This document shows, in pieces, positions 23,020-34,530 of a DNA stretch of 64,000 bases. Each line of letters starts with the position of its first letter. Positions within the stretch are counted from its first letter, which is position 1. The DNA is from Symsagittifera roscoffensis. Taxonomy: Eukaryota; Xenacoelomorpha; Acoela; Convolutidae. Under the pieces are notes generated by a model. That model saw only the letters and a list, made by a program, of their open reading frames with translations, searched no databases and was not told the DNA's origin. Location of the stretch: positions 6,124,193 through 6,188,192 of the forward strand of contig NC_087062.1 in NCBI RefSeq assembly GCF_963678635.1, in the 5' to 3' direction. A program made the position numbers and the translations under genes.

Positions 23020-23420
23020 GCGGAACAGCACACGAAATTGTCATAGGGTAACAAATTAGTTCTATCAGGAGATAGTTTTTTTTTGCTTTCATCTCATAGC
23101 AAGAATTTTTTTGCAAATTAACAAATTTTCTTTTCAAAAGTTGTAGAACAATTTTTCCGAGCTTTTCCACTAAACGAGCAGTCTTCTTTTTTTTCAAATA
23201 TGTTTTGTTTTACAAATTATAGTTTTTATTGGGAAGAAATATTGATTGGTTTTTTTCGATTGAAAGGGTTTTAATTATTCAGGTTGTAAAAAAGTAAAGC
23301 AGCCAGTTAATCAGCCCAGTAATTCATTCCACATTGAATTAGGGCCAGCTAATTGATCCCTTCAATTTCTCACTAGACTCAAAATAATTAACATAAACTC
23401 CAAACTATTTGCCAATCTAG
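23020..23420 (+). repeat. Interspersed intronic repeat, copy b
   Basis: Contains GTGTTGATTGGCGG, TTTGCAAATTAACAAA, AATCAGCCCAGTAATTCAT and TTTCTCACTAGAC in the same order as the copy at 21420. Diverged, direct orientation, non-coding. Confidence 0.5.
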
Positions 23421-24090
23421 ACGTTTCTTTTTTCAGTGAGGCTAGTTTCAAGGAAAATTTTGATGATTAAATTGAGTGTCAATGAAAAAAAAGTTTTTGA
23501 AAGGACTTCAGCGATTGGTCGGAATGCTTAAGGCTTTACCTTGATGTTTGCCTCTCTTTGCAATTTTATTTCAAGTCAAAGAATAGTTTTGAAAGAGATT
23601 TGGATAAATTTTTCCAAATTCAGATGGAATAAAACGGAATATTTGTGTTAGTTGGGGCTCTTTCGAAACAACATTTTTCTTCAGTTTTTCGAAACAATAT
23701 TTTTGACATTTTTGAGTATTGTATTTGACCTTAAAATATCAACGTCCTGGCTTCAGCTTCAAAAATGAAAATTAAATTGTTTCAATATCCTTTTTTTTAT
23801 TTCGAATTTTAAGATTTTACTTTGAATTTTATGTGGAATTAAAATTTGCTAAATTTGGCCAAGTTGCTCCAATTAAGGTAAATTTTTTTAACGTCACGGT
23901 TTCACAATTTTTTTGAAAAAATTCGCTTGCTTTAATTAAGAATAGTTAAAATATTCATGACTTTGTCCTGATACGAGCGTTTTTGTTGTCCAGTTAAATT
24001 AACAGTTTATGGCGCGTTTTCATGAATCAGTTTAGTAAACTGAAGCTAAAGAATAAATTTGGTAGTTTTGATTTAATTCTTTTGAAGCAG

Positions 24091-24336
24091 ACAAGATCTT
24101 CCCTATTCCGCCCACAATGGTCATCAACCCAGAAGAGCAGTGACCCCCGGCGGGGCCATCGGAGGGGGAGGGGGAGGGGAGAGGGGGGATCGAAGTCAAA
24201 GTAGGACACTGCAGAGTGACCCCCTGTTTGACCCGGAAGAAGAAGTCTACTCCACCTATTCAGACTTGGACAACAACGACGACGCTCTGTCAACTAGCAG
24301 TGCCAACAACCCACACTATACTAACACATCCTATCG
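24091..24336 (+). CDS. RAB11FIP3/4: FIP3/4 exon 6
   Basis: The acceptor is TTTTGAAGCAG; the A completes GGA with the two bases left by exon 5. It encodes a polar start (QDLPYSAHNGHQ), a Gly run from a GGGGGA-repeat tract (about 24160-24190), then an acidic segment, DPLFDPEEEVYSTYSDL and NNDDALSTSSAN. The donor is TATCG|GTGAGG, phase 2. The poly-Gly codon tract is purine-only on the + strand. Confidence 0.88.
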
Positions 24337-24727
24337 GTGAGGACAATGTTAATAATAAACATAATAAACTGTTTTCAGGCTAACATACCAATATTGATTG
24401 TTATAAAAGCGCATTTGATTACAATCAAGAAACTTTAGCTTGAGAGATAGTCATGACTCATAAAACTTTCTGGTCCGTTTGCAGATTTTTCGTTGTCCTC
24501 GATCATAGTTGCCCTTTTTCAACTTGCTCTGTCGTATTCATATCTGCCCTAGTTGACGAAGACTGAAAAGCTTTAGAAGATCTCGCAAGATAGCCTATTT
24601 TGAAGCACGCAGTCTTCCAAGATGTTTTATATTTTGAGGATTTTGTAATTGTCTAATCTTTCAAACCTTGCTTCAAAACCGTGTAAACAATATTTGAACA
24701 AAACTGATGAACAATTTAGTCAAACGG

Positions 24728-24812
24728 TAACAGTTGGGACTCAAACCCATATCTCTAAGGGTCATTAGATCCGGCGCTTTTACCAAATGATCACACCGCT
24801 TTGACAAAGCTT
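24728..24812 (-). repeat. tRNA-like SINE head
   Basis: The - strand reads TGATCATTTGGTAAAAGC, resembling an A box, and, about 45 nt on, GGTTTGAGTCC, close to the B-box consensus GGTTCGANTCC. The stems are imperfect, so this is a pol III promoter-bearing tRNA-derived SINE fragment rather than a working tRNA gene. Confidence 0.55.
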
Positions 24813-24832
24813 GGTTCAATATTTATATACCG

Positions 24833-26932
24833 TTGCAAGGAAAAGTATGGCCAATCGTGTACCAGCAATTTTAATAGTCTAAGACGTTAAGTTCTGACCT
24901 CGGATACCAATGTTGTGGCTGTTACAAAATGAGTTGACAAAACAGTTATAAATTTTTGTGCAATCTATTATTCAAGACGGAGTTTTAATATATGATACTT
25001 CTAACCAATGTGTCTTGAAACAACTGGATAATGATCTCAAGAGACTATAGAGAATAATTTTATTAGACGTAGTTTCGAATTAATATGACTAGCACGGGAA
25101 ACAAAAAAAATAGTCAAAAACTGTTCTGAGAGATTTTTAAAAAAATTTAGAGTTGTATAAAAATCACAAAATCATATTTTTTTTGGGCATGCTCACGCCT
25201 CCATAACCCGAATAAAGTGGTAGCAGACACGTGTTTAGAAAATTTCTAAGAACTCATGGCCGAGAAGGGATACTGTAAGATGTCAAGGGATAGTCAGGGT
25301 CAAAATCATTATCCCTGACTAGCCTGACTGCAGTTTGTTTTACCGGAAAAAGATAGATATCACTAGATAGAATAGATACCAAAGATGCTGTGGATATAAA
25401 CGAGATCAAACTTTTTTTCATAATTTTTGTGGTTTGATTTTTGATTTTTTAATCTAGGGAAAGCTCAGACAACTCACTATGAAGCTAAAAGGAAATTTTT
25501 TTTGAAACATTTTTTTTACAATCTTTGGTATTTTTATCACAATTCGAAATTCACAGCGGTGTTGACGAATTCAAATCAATGTTTGCAAAGTCGGTGATTC
25601 TTATAAAAAAACACGAGTATTTTTTTGACATGTTAAAAAGGTTGAATAGCATTTAATTAGCACTTTCACAGGCAGTGTGCATGCTTGAAGTACTACTTTA
25701 CATCAAATAAGTTAGTTCACAATAAAATGACTTTCATATGAAATTAAAAATTCTGTAGGAAAACAAACATAACCGATCGCTGCGCAAATAGCTCAAAACA
25801 TTCTGACCACATTCTAGAAAGTTTTTTTTTCAAGTTTCGGTGATTGTAGTTCAGTCTGTCAAGTTTATGATGATTTCTTCTGCAAAAAAGTGTTAAAGTT
25901 TATTTAACTGAAGCAAGTTTAGACTTTTGTGGTCTAATTTCTGCTAAGTTTAGTTCAACTCTTCGGTTCATGATTGGTTTTTCAATTTCGAGAGTGGGTG
26001 TTACTTTTCAGATTTTCCAGCTGAATGTAAACTTAATCTATTGATCCAGTTTTCTGAACTTGAATTAATTTTCTCAAAAGATGTCAACCTTCGTTTGTTT
26101 TTTGAAAAAGAAAAGCTTCAAAGGCATATTTTTTCTCATTGAAATTCAAAGTTTATTCAAAAATCAAGTCAGTTTTTTTTTTCTGTTTTATTGCATTGTT
26201 TGACCTTTTTTTAAAGTGACAAAAGCTGGGAAGATAAGTAGCTTAGTTAAAATTGAAAAATGAACAAAAATTTTCTCTAGGTTTTTCAGAATTTTCTGGC
26301 AAAAAATCAGTTTGTGGAACTTTGAATGAATTTCAAAGAATAAAATTAAATTTTTGACGGCCTAAAATAAATCTTTTTGCTCTATTAAAACCACTACTTG
26401 CTCTCTTTCTTTGCACAAAAAAAATTGACATTTTTTAAAGTTCGAATCTTAAATAGAAAAGGGTTTTATATAAAATAACCTTCAAGCCATTCTGATGGTT
26501 ATTTAGAAAACATCAACTTTTGTGGAAAAAAGTACTTTAACAAATGAAAAACGCCCAAAGACAATTTTCCTTCCCACTTCCAGTTGTTGTTTTGTTTTTT
26601 ATTTCCATTGAGTGCATTTAATTTTTAAAATATTGCCGAATAAATCTTATTTGTTCACGTACAAGACAAATTGAAAATTGCCAAAAACTAATTTTACTCA
26701 GTTTTACCTGAAATTTATGGTCAAACATAAATACTCATGAACTACTGACTAGTTTTCAGATTTGATTTTTTCAAGACAAATTTGTCCTTCAAAATTATCA
26801 ACAGTTTCAGATCATTGAAAACAAAAAAAAACTTTACTTGGGTTTGACCTACAAAATTTACAATTCATTTGTTATTGAAAAAGTAAATAAAAATTAAGAT
26901 TTTAAACAGAATGAAAAGAAATTATTTTTTTT
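24833..26932 (+). repeat. Tandem segmental duplication, unit 1 (intron 6)
   Basis: Positions 25240-26932 recur at 27030-28700 with a ~1.79 kb offset and high identity. The flanking block TATACCGTTGCAAGG (24836) recurs at 26945 just before unit 2. The unit therefore starts near 24833, and unit 2 lacks about 330 bp (24900-25238) or unit 1 gained it. A hairpin, TAGTCAGGG...CCCTGACTA, is at 25291-25321. Non-coding. Confidence 0.85.
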
Positions 26933-26933
26933 A

Positions 26934-28705
26934 TATACCATTTATATACCATTGCAAGGAAGAAGTATGGTCAATCGTATACAAGCAATTTTAACAGTGT
27001 AATACGTTAAGTTTTGAATGATTGTTTAAAAAATTTCTAAGAACTCATGGCCGAGAATGGATACTGTAAAGTGTCAAGGGCTAGTCAGGGTCAAAATCAT
27101 TATCCCTGACTAGCCTGACTGCAGTTTGTTTTACCGGAAAAAGATAGATATCACTAGATAGAATAGATACCAAAGATGCTGTGGATATAAACGAGATCAA
27201 ACTTTTTTTCATAATTTTTGTGGTTTGATTTTTGATTTTTTAATCTAGGGAAAGCTCAGACAACTCACTATGAAGCTAAAAGGAAATTTTTTTTGAAACA
27301 TTTTTTTTACAATCTTTGGTATTTTTATCACAATTCGAAATTCACAGCGGTGTTGACGAATTCAAATCAATGTTTGCAAAGTCGGTGATTCTTATAAAAA
27401 AACACGAGTATTTTTTTGACATGTTAAAAAGGTTGAATAGCATTTAATTAGCACTTTCACAGGCAGTGTGCATGCTTGAAGTACTACTTTACATCAAATA
27501 AGTTAGTTCACAATAAAATGACTTTCATATGAAAATAAAAATTCTGTAGGAAAACAAACATAACCGATCGCTGCGCAAATAGCTCAAAACATTCTGACCA
27601 CATTCTAGAAAGTTTTTTGTTTCAAGTTTCGGTGATTGTAGTTCAGTCTGTCAAGTTTATGATGATTTCTTCTGCAAAAAAGTGTTAAAGTTTATTCAAC
27701 TGAAGCAAGTTTAGACTCTTGTGGTCTAATTTCTGCTAAGTTTAGTTCAACTCTTCTGTTCATGATTGGTTTTTCAATTTCGAGAGTGGGTGTTACTTTT
27801 CAGATTTTCCAGCTGAATGTAAACTTAATCTTTTGATCCGGTTTTCTCAACTTGAATTAATTTTCTCAAAAGATGTCAACCTTAGTTTGTTTTTTGAAAA
27901 ACGAAAACTTTCAAAGGCATATTTTTTCTCATTGAAATTCGAAGTTTATTCAAAAGTCAAGTCAGTTTTTTTTTCTGTTTCATTGCATTGTTTGACCTTT
28001 TTTTAAAGTGACAAAAGCTAGGAAGATAAGTAGCTTAGTTAAAATTGAAAAATGAACAAAAATTTTCTCTAGGTTTTTCAGAATTTTCTGGCAAAAAATC
28101 AGTTTGTGGAACTTTGAATGAATTTCAAAGAATAAAATTAAGTTTTTGACGGCCTAAAATAAATCTTTTTGCTCTATTAAAATCACTACTTGCTCTCTTT
28201 CTTTGCACAAAAAAAATTGACATTTTTTAATGTTCGAATCTTAAATAGAAAAGGGTTTTATATAAAATAACCTCCAAGCCATTCTGATGGTTATTTAAAA
28301 AACATCAACTTTTGTGAAAAAAAGTACTTTAACAAATGAAAAACGCCCAAAGACAATTTTCCTTCCCACTTCCACTTGTCGTTTTGTTTTTTATTTCTAT
28401 TGAGTGCATTTAATTTTTAAAATATTGCCGAATAAATCTTATTTGTTCACGTACAAGACAAATTGAAAATTGCCAAAAACTAATTTTACTCAGTTTTACC
28501 TGAAATTTATGGTCAAACATAAATACTCATGAACTACTGACTAGTTTTCAGATTTGATTTTTTCAAGACAAATTTAACCTTCAATTCAGATCATTGAAAA
28601 CAAAAGAAAACTTTATTCGGGTTTGACCAACAAAACTTACAATTCATTTGTTATTGAAAAAGTAAATAAAAATTAAGATTTTAAACAGACTGAAAAGAAA
28701 TTATT
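26934..28705 (+). repeat. Tandem segmental duplication, unit 2 (intron 6)
   Basis: Direct copy of the preceding unit with scattered substitutions and small indels, implying some age. The 10-bp hairpin CTAGTCAGGG...CCCTGACTAG (27081-27113) is perfect here, against 9 bp in unit 1. No coding capacity. Confidence 0.85.
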
Positions 28706-28985
28706 TTTTTTTCATACAAAAAAAAATCATGCTTATACAAAGCATTTTAATGTATCAGATGCAAATTACTTGCTATCCAAAACGCCTTAGATTGTTCCGG
28801 CTATAGTTAACATCTTAGTACTTAGCCAAGAATTGATTTGTGGAAGGAGTGAAACATTTTTATTGACTAGAAGGCAAACTTACAATTCATTCGGATTTTA
28901 TATAGTCAATTAGTGTATAAATCAAACCTTTTTTTGTAACAAAGTTGATTCCGTAAAAGATATTATTTTTTGTCATCATCACGTC

Positions 28986-29411
28986 CAGGGGCGGATTTAG
29001 GGGGGGGGGGGGCGGACGCCCCCCCCCCCCCCCTCAGGGATTCGACCCCCTGCCGACCCAAAGGGTCCCCCTTTGATACTTTTTCAGAAATCCATTTTTG
29101 GCCGATCGACCCTAAAATTTTTTTAAAGGCGCCTTTGGCGCCAATATATACTAACTTTGAGGGGGAGCGCGCGCCAAAAAAACGCGATTTTTTTGTCAAA
29201 GTTTTTCAAAAATTGCCCAAAAACGGCTTTTTTGACTGTTTTTTCAAAAATTGGCGCAGAAAATTTAGCCAAAGTAGGGGCAAAACAGTGCTTTGGGAGA
29301 GCTCGAAAAATCAATTTGGTCGACCTAAAAAAAAAAAGGTCGTCAAAATTTTGGAAAATTTTTTGAAAATCCGCCCCCCCCCCCCTCGAGAAAATCCTAG
29401 ATCCGCCCCTG
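28986..29411 (+). mobile_element. hAT-type MITE, complete copy with perfect target duplication
   Basis: It starts CAGGGGCGGATTTAGGGG and ends CCTAGATCCGCCCCTG. Eight-bp duplication ATCACGTC is exact on both sides (28978-28985 and 29412-29419). It has poly-G and poly-C subterminal tracts and an internal palindrome GGCGCC-TTT-GGCGCC. Reading frames through it are accidental. It is non-autonomous and would need a hAT transposase in trans. Confidence 0.93.
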
Positions 29412-29419
29412 ATCACGTC

Positions 29420-30753
29420 TATCATCATTCGAAATTGGTCTAGAGAAATTTAAAAAAATTCTGAATGATTTCTTAGCATCCAGAAAATTTCTGAGCATCT
29501 AAGAAGTTTCTTTGGACTATGGTTGTCAGAATTTTGAGAAAGCGCTGGCAATAAGAGCTTTTTCAGCTTTCAATTGTATGTTTTATCAGTTTTAGCGGTA
29601 TTTGTCCACCTAAAATTTATTTCTAAAAATTAAGTATCAAAAAATTTTTCAAACTTGCACAACATCCATGTCCTAGAATTTTGCGCGGCTCTGTGCGTAA
29701 ATTCAATTCTGCTGCGATTATTGAAATTTATTCATTGTTATTTGCTTCAGATACTTAAACCAAAAAAATCATCGAAATTTTTAGAATATGATTTTCTTAA
29801 TCTTTGAGCAAAGCTTAACTTTTGTAATTACTAAAACCAAAAAACCTATGTTTGCTCAAAATTAGCTGTCATTTGATAGCTTCTAAAAAACATCTATATT
29901 TTTTTCAGTTTACAGCTCATTGTTCCGACCATCATCAGAGAGTGGAAAGAAAGGAACTACGTATTGCTCATTTTGCTTATTGCTAAATTTGCTTAATTGC
30001 ACCATTCGTAATGATTCAGATTCTTAAAAAACTAATAACGTCATCTAAAATTCAAGAAAATTTAATCTGAATACTTTCATTTGTCGAGAGGTTATTGAAA
30101 TTCAGATTTATTTCTTCTAAAAATTTTGCACATTTTTTAGCGTTGTTTTAATTATTTTTTTTCCATTTTCTTTGCTTTTCACTCAATTTAATTGCAATTT
30201 CTGGAAACAAAAACAGGAACGTTAGACAACAAACTTGGCGACTTTTTTCAAGTTTTCTTTGTTTTTGATTTTTTTTTCAGTACAATTTGGTCGGAACATT
30301 CGGTGCTGCTTGTTAAGCAACCAGCTATCTTTGTTTCATTTTGATATTTTTGATATGTGAACATGAACGACAAAACCTCTATTGAAAACAAAGAATAAAT
30401 CTAGCAATTACATCAGCTCGACATACTTTCGCAAATGTGTCTGTTATAAATTGATTTTGGTTTATAAACACTATCTTTCCATTCAAACACCAGCTGAGTT
30501 TGATAGAAATACAGCTCAGATGAGAATCAATTGGATAAAAAATTTTATAATTCACAAAAACTATGTTAACGCGCAAGTTTACTTTATATAATAAGAATTA
30601 GTTTAATAAGAATTAGTTTTAAGACTTTCATCAATTCATGCTAATTTATAGCATCTTCCAGCTTTGTATCAACGTTTGCATTTTCAATTTAGGTATTCTA
30701 TTAAATATTTTGTGCTATCTTTTTCAAAGTCTGCTGTTTTGTCAAACTGATAG
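29420..30753. other. Remainder of intron 6
   Basis: No coding exon is seen. Fragments near 30295-30330 (GGTCGGAACATTCGGTGCTG, then AAGCAACCAGCTATC) are weakly like interspersed repeats elsewhere in the gene. Confidence 0.4.
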
Positions 30754-30813
30754 CTTCAACGATGATTATGATGACGGAATGAACTATTATACCATTCCGC
30801 GGATTACAAGAGG
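30754..30813 (+). CDS. RAB11FIP3/4: FIP3/4 exon 7
   Basis: Short 60-nt exon. Acceptor AACTGATAG; the C completes CGC with the CG left by exon 6. Encodes FNDDYDDGMNYYTIPRITR, acidic and Tyr-rich. Donor AGAGG|GTACGT, phase 2. In and out phases are both 2, so skipping it would keep the frame. Confidence 0.85.
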
Positions 30814-31402
30814 GTACGTTGTTTGAAAAGGGGATCGGCATATTAGCATGTGTGTCGATTAGCATGCCCCTTTAAATGAAACCAATGGACTCGATGGCTT
30901 TTTTTAGTTTTTACTTTTATTTGTTTTTTTTGAATAGCATGCACTCCGCTGAATATTTCAATAAAGTGAAAGTTGAATTTTAATTTTTTTAACAATTCAA
31001 TTTTTTTTTCAAATTAATTGAAAATTAAAACTCTAGTTACCCAACTATTATCGCATGCTTATAGACGCACATGCTCGTCGCTCAAGCCCCGTTATTTTTA
31101 TCATCACGTTGCGGATTCTGTTGGTTATGACGTTTGCAACTTCTCATGTTTTTAGCTTCGAATAGCGTATTTTGTAACCTTTCTAATTGTTTTCTCACCA
31201 AAAAGTGTTTTAAAAAGTTAGATATTGCAAAATTTAAGTGGAACTTTTGAAGGTTTCAGTAATTGTATAAGCATCTTGCTCGGGTCTCCGTCCCAATTCA
31301 TTGTACCATGATTGTTTTGATAATTTCAATTCATTGTACAAAGATTGTTTTGATGATTGTTTGGAAAAAAAACTAGATTTTACTTTAAATTTTCCAATTC
31401 AG

Positions 31403-31687
31403 CAGTCGAGGCGTGGACCTTGAGCATGAGTTGAACTCTTTCAACCCCATGCGGCTAAACGGTCACAAGGGCGCCGGAGTTCATCCTCATGACGTCATGG
31501 ACTGTCCCGGTCCCTCTAACCTTTTGTCCTCTAGAAGCATGAGCGAAGCAGACAGACGAAAGAGAGAAATAACTGCGCCTCATCCGCTCAGTCTGCCAAA
31601 CGCGCTTTCGACTAGACGAACGTCGGTTCCTTTCAATGTGCCTAGACCTTCTGCACGTTCTAGATTCGATTCCCCGTCATCTCGCGA
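31403..31687 (+). CDS. RAB11FIP3/4: FIP3/4 exon 8
   Basis: The acceptor is a NAGNAG site, CAGCAG, at 31400-31405. The proximal AG gives Gly-Ser-Arg, the distal gives Gly-Arg. Encodes about 95 residues rich in Ser, Arg and Pro: GVDLEHELNSFNPMRLNGHK, SEADRRKREITAPH, and RTSVPFNVPRPSARSRFDSP. The donor is CGCGA|GTTTGT, phase 2. The frame stays open past it to 31770, so the donor choice rests on phase fit to the next exon. Confidence 0.82.
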
Positions 31688-31800
31688 GTTTGTTTCACAC
31701 GTCGTTGTTTGTGTAGACCATATTACAACATTTTTGTTTGGAGGCAATTCACATGGCAGAAGGATTGGCTAGCATATTCAGAACTATGATTGGCTACTAT

Positions 31801-32156
31801 TAGTAGCGAGCGGATCTAGGGGATCGCGGGGATCGGACGCCTCTCCCCTTCAGGGATTCGTCCCTCGGCCGACCCAACGGGTCTCCCCCCTTTAAATTCT
31901 TTTAAGATACCGATTTTTGGCTGACTAACCATAAAATTTTTTTAAAGGCGCCTTGGGCTCCAATATTTACTTATTTTAAGGGGAAGCGTTTTTTCAAAAG
32001 TTTGCCTGTGGCTCGGAAAATTTGGCGAAAATAGGGTTTCTTTAGTGCTTTTGGAGAGCTCTGAAAATCAATTTAGTCAACCTATAAAAAAGTCGACAAA
32101 ATTTTCGAAAATTTTTTGAAACCCCCTCCCTTGAGAAAATCTCAGATCCGCCGCTG
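31801..32156 (+). mobile_element. hAT-type MITE, diverged copy
   Basis: Starts TAGTAGCGAGCGGATCTAGG and ends AGATCCGCCGCTG, both mutated versions of the family termini. The interior matches CCGACCCAACGGGTC and AAAGGCGCCTTGGGC. Flanks GCTACTAT (31793-31800) and GCTAATAT (32157-32164) are a 7-of-8 target duplication. Shortened relative to complete copies. Confidence 0.8.
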
Positions 32157-32395
32157 GCTAATATAACTTTCGGCCATTCGGTCCTTCTGACATGAGGAAT
32201 TCCTCCACGCTGCTTGCTTTGCGTCTCTTTCTGTCCCAAATAGTCGATAGTTCTCTAATCCGACTGAATTAGTTTGCGTCCCGTGGTTTAGCGTTGCTTC
32301 TGTGGTTGTGGCTTATATCATTGTATTGTTTGTATATGTGCTTTTTTTATCTTTTTCCTTTTATGCACCCGCATCATGGTGTCTCAAATGTTAGC

Positions 32396-32482
32396 AAAAT
32401 GTCAAAAAAATATGATCAAAAGATTTCTCATAAAATGTTAGCAAAATGTCAAAAAATGTGACCGAAAGATTTCTCAAAAAAA
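32396..32482 (+). repeat. Short tandem duplication (two units)
   Basis: GTTAGCAAAATGTCAAAAAA followed by an AAAGATTTCTCA block occurs twice in a row, with a unit of about 45-50 bp and minor differences. Confidence 0.6.
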
Positions 32483-32729
32483 GAACTCTTAATTTTTTCC
32501 ATTGGAACCCTTGGAAACTAATTAATACCCGGGTCGAGGTGCTCACTTTATATTTTGACCGTCTCGACCAAAAATCGGTATACTGGTTATAATTAAAAAG
32601 TAATAAATGGTAATATAATAAAAGTACACCATCAGTATAAAAAGTGAATCAAAAACACAAGAAGAGTTTTCCCAAATCTGTAGACGTAGCACCTGAGTTG
32701 CGCACTTGATTTCAATCCTCCGGATCAAT

Positions 32730-32920
32730 TTAACATCCTCCCCCCAAATAGACCAAGTTAAGATCCTCCACCCCAGCGTTCATTTTAATTTAAATTTATT
32801 TAGCGCTGCATGTAAAATGCTCGGTTCTGATTGGCTGAAAATTCGAACTCAGAACCAAGTTGACATCGACCCCCCTTAATGGATTGGGGGGGGGGGGGGG
32901 GGGGGGGGGGAGGATGTTAA
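32730..32920. mobile_element. Small inverted-repeat element with 25-G tract
   Basis: TTAACATCCTCCCCCC at 32730-32745 is the exact reverse complement of GGGGGGAGGATGTTAA at 32905-32920. A second, nested arm (ACCAAGTTAAGATCCTCC, 32751-32768) also pairs with the right side. Ends in TTAA suggest a TTAA-targeting (piggyBac-like) MITE, but this is inference. The right arm carries 25 consecutive G (about 32886-32910). Confidence 0.6.
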
Positions 32921-33034
32921 GTTGGTCGGTCCAATTCTCCTGCTTGTTTGGCCTCCTCAATAGATTTTGTTGTTTTTTTATCACATGGACATTAAAAATT
33001 TTAATTGCGTTTGCTAAAAATGAGTTTGTTTCAG

Positions 33035-33079
33035 ATACGGACACAGACGCGCCAATTCTAATATGTCAAATATTTCCAG
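33035..33079 (+). CDS. RAB11FIP3/4: FIP3/4 45-nt exon, probable cassette
   Basis: Strong acceptor GTTTGTTTCAG and consensus donor TTCCAG|GTAGGT bound a 45-nt segment. Incoming phase 2 makes GAA, and the exon encodes YGHRRANSNMSNIS, leaving phase 2 (AG completed by A of the next exon to give Arg). Because its length is a multiple of three and both flanking phases are 2, including or skipping it keeps the frame, as expected for an alternatively spliced exon. No homology is recognised in the 15 residues; support is from splice sites and phase. Confidence 0.7.
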
Positions 33080-33827
33080 GTAGGTCTCGGCTATTCTACT
33101 ATCAATCCCCCCGCCCAAAAAACACCCCCCCCCCCCAAAAAAAAAAAAACAACCCCCCGAAGGTCCTCAGAATAATCTACATCCTAATTTAGTACCATCA
33201 ATAATCATCCAAGTCGTTCGAACTTCGAAGAGCACCAGCTGGCTAGCATATTTATAATACAGTGTTCATGTAAAAACAGACGCGTTTAAAAGCATTCGGA
33301 TCTTAATAGCAGCAAATGACTGCTATACAAAACGGCTACCAACCATTTTTAATGTGTGAAAATAAGAGTTCTGAGGCTGTTAATTTCTGATAGAACATTA
33401 CAACCGTTTTATCACAAGATAATACCACTAGTTTCTCGAATAGAACTAAACATGTATGGCCAATTCAGTACTCGAATATTTACTATTTTATGGCTTCTTG
33501 ATTTTCTAAAAATTGTTCAAATAATTGATAAAACCTGGTTCAATCTGGTACCGCTATAGTACCGGTATCTCAAAAAACCCAGAAGTTCTATTAGGCTCAA
33601 TTGATATATCGAAATTGACTTGTGTCACAAGAACCAGCAAGCCCAAAATAATTCTCCTGCTCTAGAAAAATGCTGCCTCTTTTCTGCCTTAATAAAAATT
33701 TTAAGGAATCTTGCGTTTGTTACAAAAAACACTGCTACCATCGCTTTTCGAGAAAAATGTTTCAACTTGGTAGAAAGCAGATCACTTTCGGTACAGCAAC
33801 ACTGGCTGACCCGAACTCCCCTTTCAG

Positions 33828-33921
33828 ATCTCCTCGGCCCCGAAGTCCCGGCGGAAACTCGGCTGTGGACGACGCCTGTTCTCACTTGTCCGAGTCAGAT
33901 GCATGCATGCTAGATCACAAG
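33828..33921 (+). CDS. RAB11FIP3/4: FIP3/4 exon (residues ~429-460)
   Basis: Acceptor CCCCTTTCAG. Encodes SPRPRSPGGNSAVDDACSHL then SESDACMLDHK. The Ser/Pro/Arg start continues the style of the preceding exons. Donor CACAAG|GTAATT, phase 0. Confidence 0.85.
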
Positions 33922-34004
33922 GTAATTAAATTGCATTGGTTCTAAAATCCCCCCCCCCCAAATGCAGACCAGGATTTATTTCCTCTGTCTTGCAACGTAT
34001 GGAT

Positions 34005-34232
34005 CAAGATAACGTCCTCGTCGCCTCCCCTCCACTCCTGCCCTCCTAAATTTTCCGAAAAACTGCCACTGCTCTAGTTTAAAATCCGAGTGATATTTTC
34101 TTTCTGGTCTGTGCATAAGATACTTACTGCATTGCAATTGGCTCCTAAGAACGTGAGAAAAAAATGAACCCGAAAACTTTTTAAAATCTGCTCCCAAAAT
34201 GTTTTAGGAGGGGTAACGTTAAATTGGTCGAA
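34005..34232. mobile_element. Possible second copy of the TTAA-type inverted-repeat element
   Basis: Left GATCAAGATAACGTCCTC and right GGGGTAACGTTAAATTGGTC resemble the arms of the element at 32730-32920, in opposite orientation to each other. Diverged; ends approximate. Confidence 0.35.
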
Positions 34233-34530
34233 ACCAGATAACACGATTACATAAATTTTGGATGCTCCTCATTAAGCATAGCATCCAGTAGAGAAAAAAA
34301 TTGAACAGAAACCATGAATAACGTTGCAAATTTTTCCAGCTAAAGCGGTTGTTCCAACTGGATTTATCATCCCCTTGTTATTATAAGTTACACCAGGTTA
34401 GACCTTCGAAACTACTTTAGCAGCTATTAGAACTATTATAATCATTTTCACAATACTAATTTAGACTTCGAGTCTGATTTGGCAGCTATAAGAAATCATG
34501 TTCATAGTATTTTTGTATCTCTCCCTGTAG

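Larger units (their letters stand above)
19613..24090. other. Intron 5 contents: diverged interspersed repeats
   Basis: Two diverged direct copies of one non-coding repeat are at about 21420-21900 and 23020-23420. They share TGTTGATTGGC near the start and a block near AAGCAGCCCAGTAA further on. Fragments related to the 25.2-28.7 kb repeats (TGTGCAAATAGC near 21880) are also present. No coding exon is seen. Confidence 0.45.

Noticed and set aside
24022-24204. Alternative frames over the Gly-rich exon 6
   Set aside because: The GGGGGA tract keeps several frames open. Only the frame giving QDLPYSAH to NTSYR matches both splice phases.
28970-29443. Long open frames on both strands (up to 157 codons) with Gly/Pro runs
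   Set aside because: They lie inside the hAT-type MITE. The same accidental frames appear in other copies (35606, 42719) with different shifts, and the Gly/Pro runs come from G/C homopolymers.
31688-31770. Extension of exon 8 to the stop at 31770
   Set aside because: It would end the protein before the coiled coil and Rab11-binding domain, and the GA|GTTTGT donor gives a perfect phase join to the next exon. A truncated isoform cannot be fully excluded.
33625-33945. Overlapping 86-97 codon frames around 33.7 kb
   Set aside because: They owe their length to the real 33828-33921 exon. The upstream parts have no start context or splice support.
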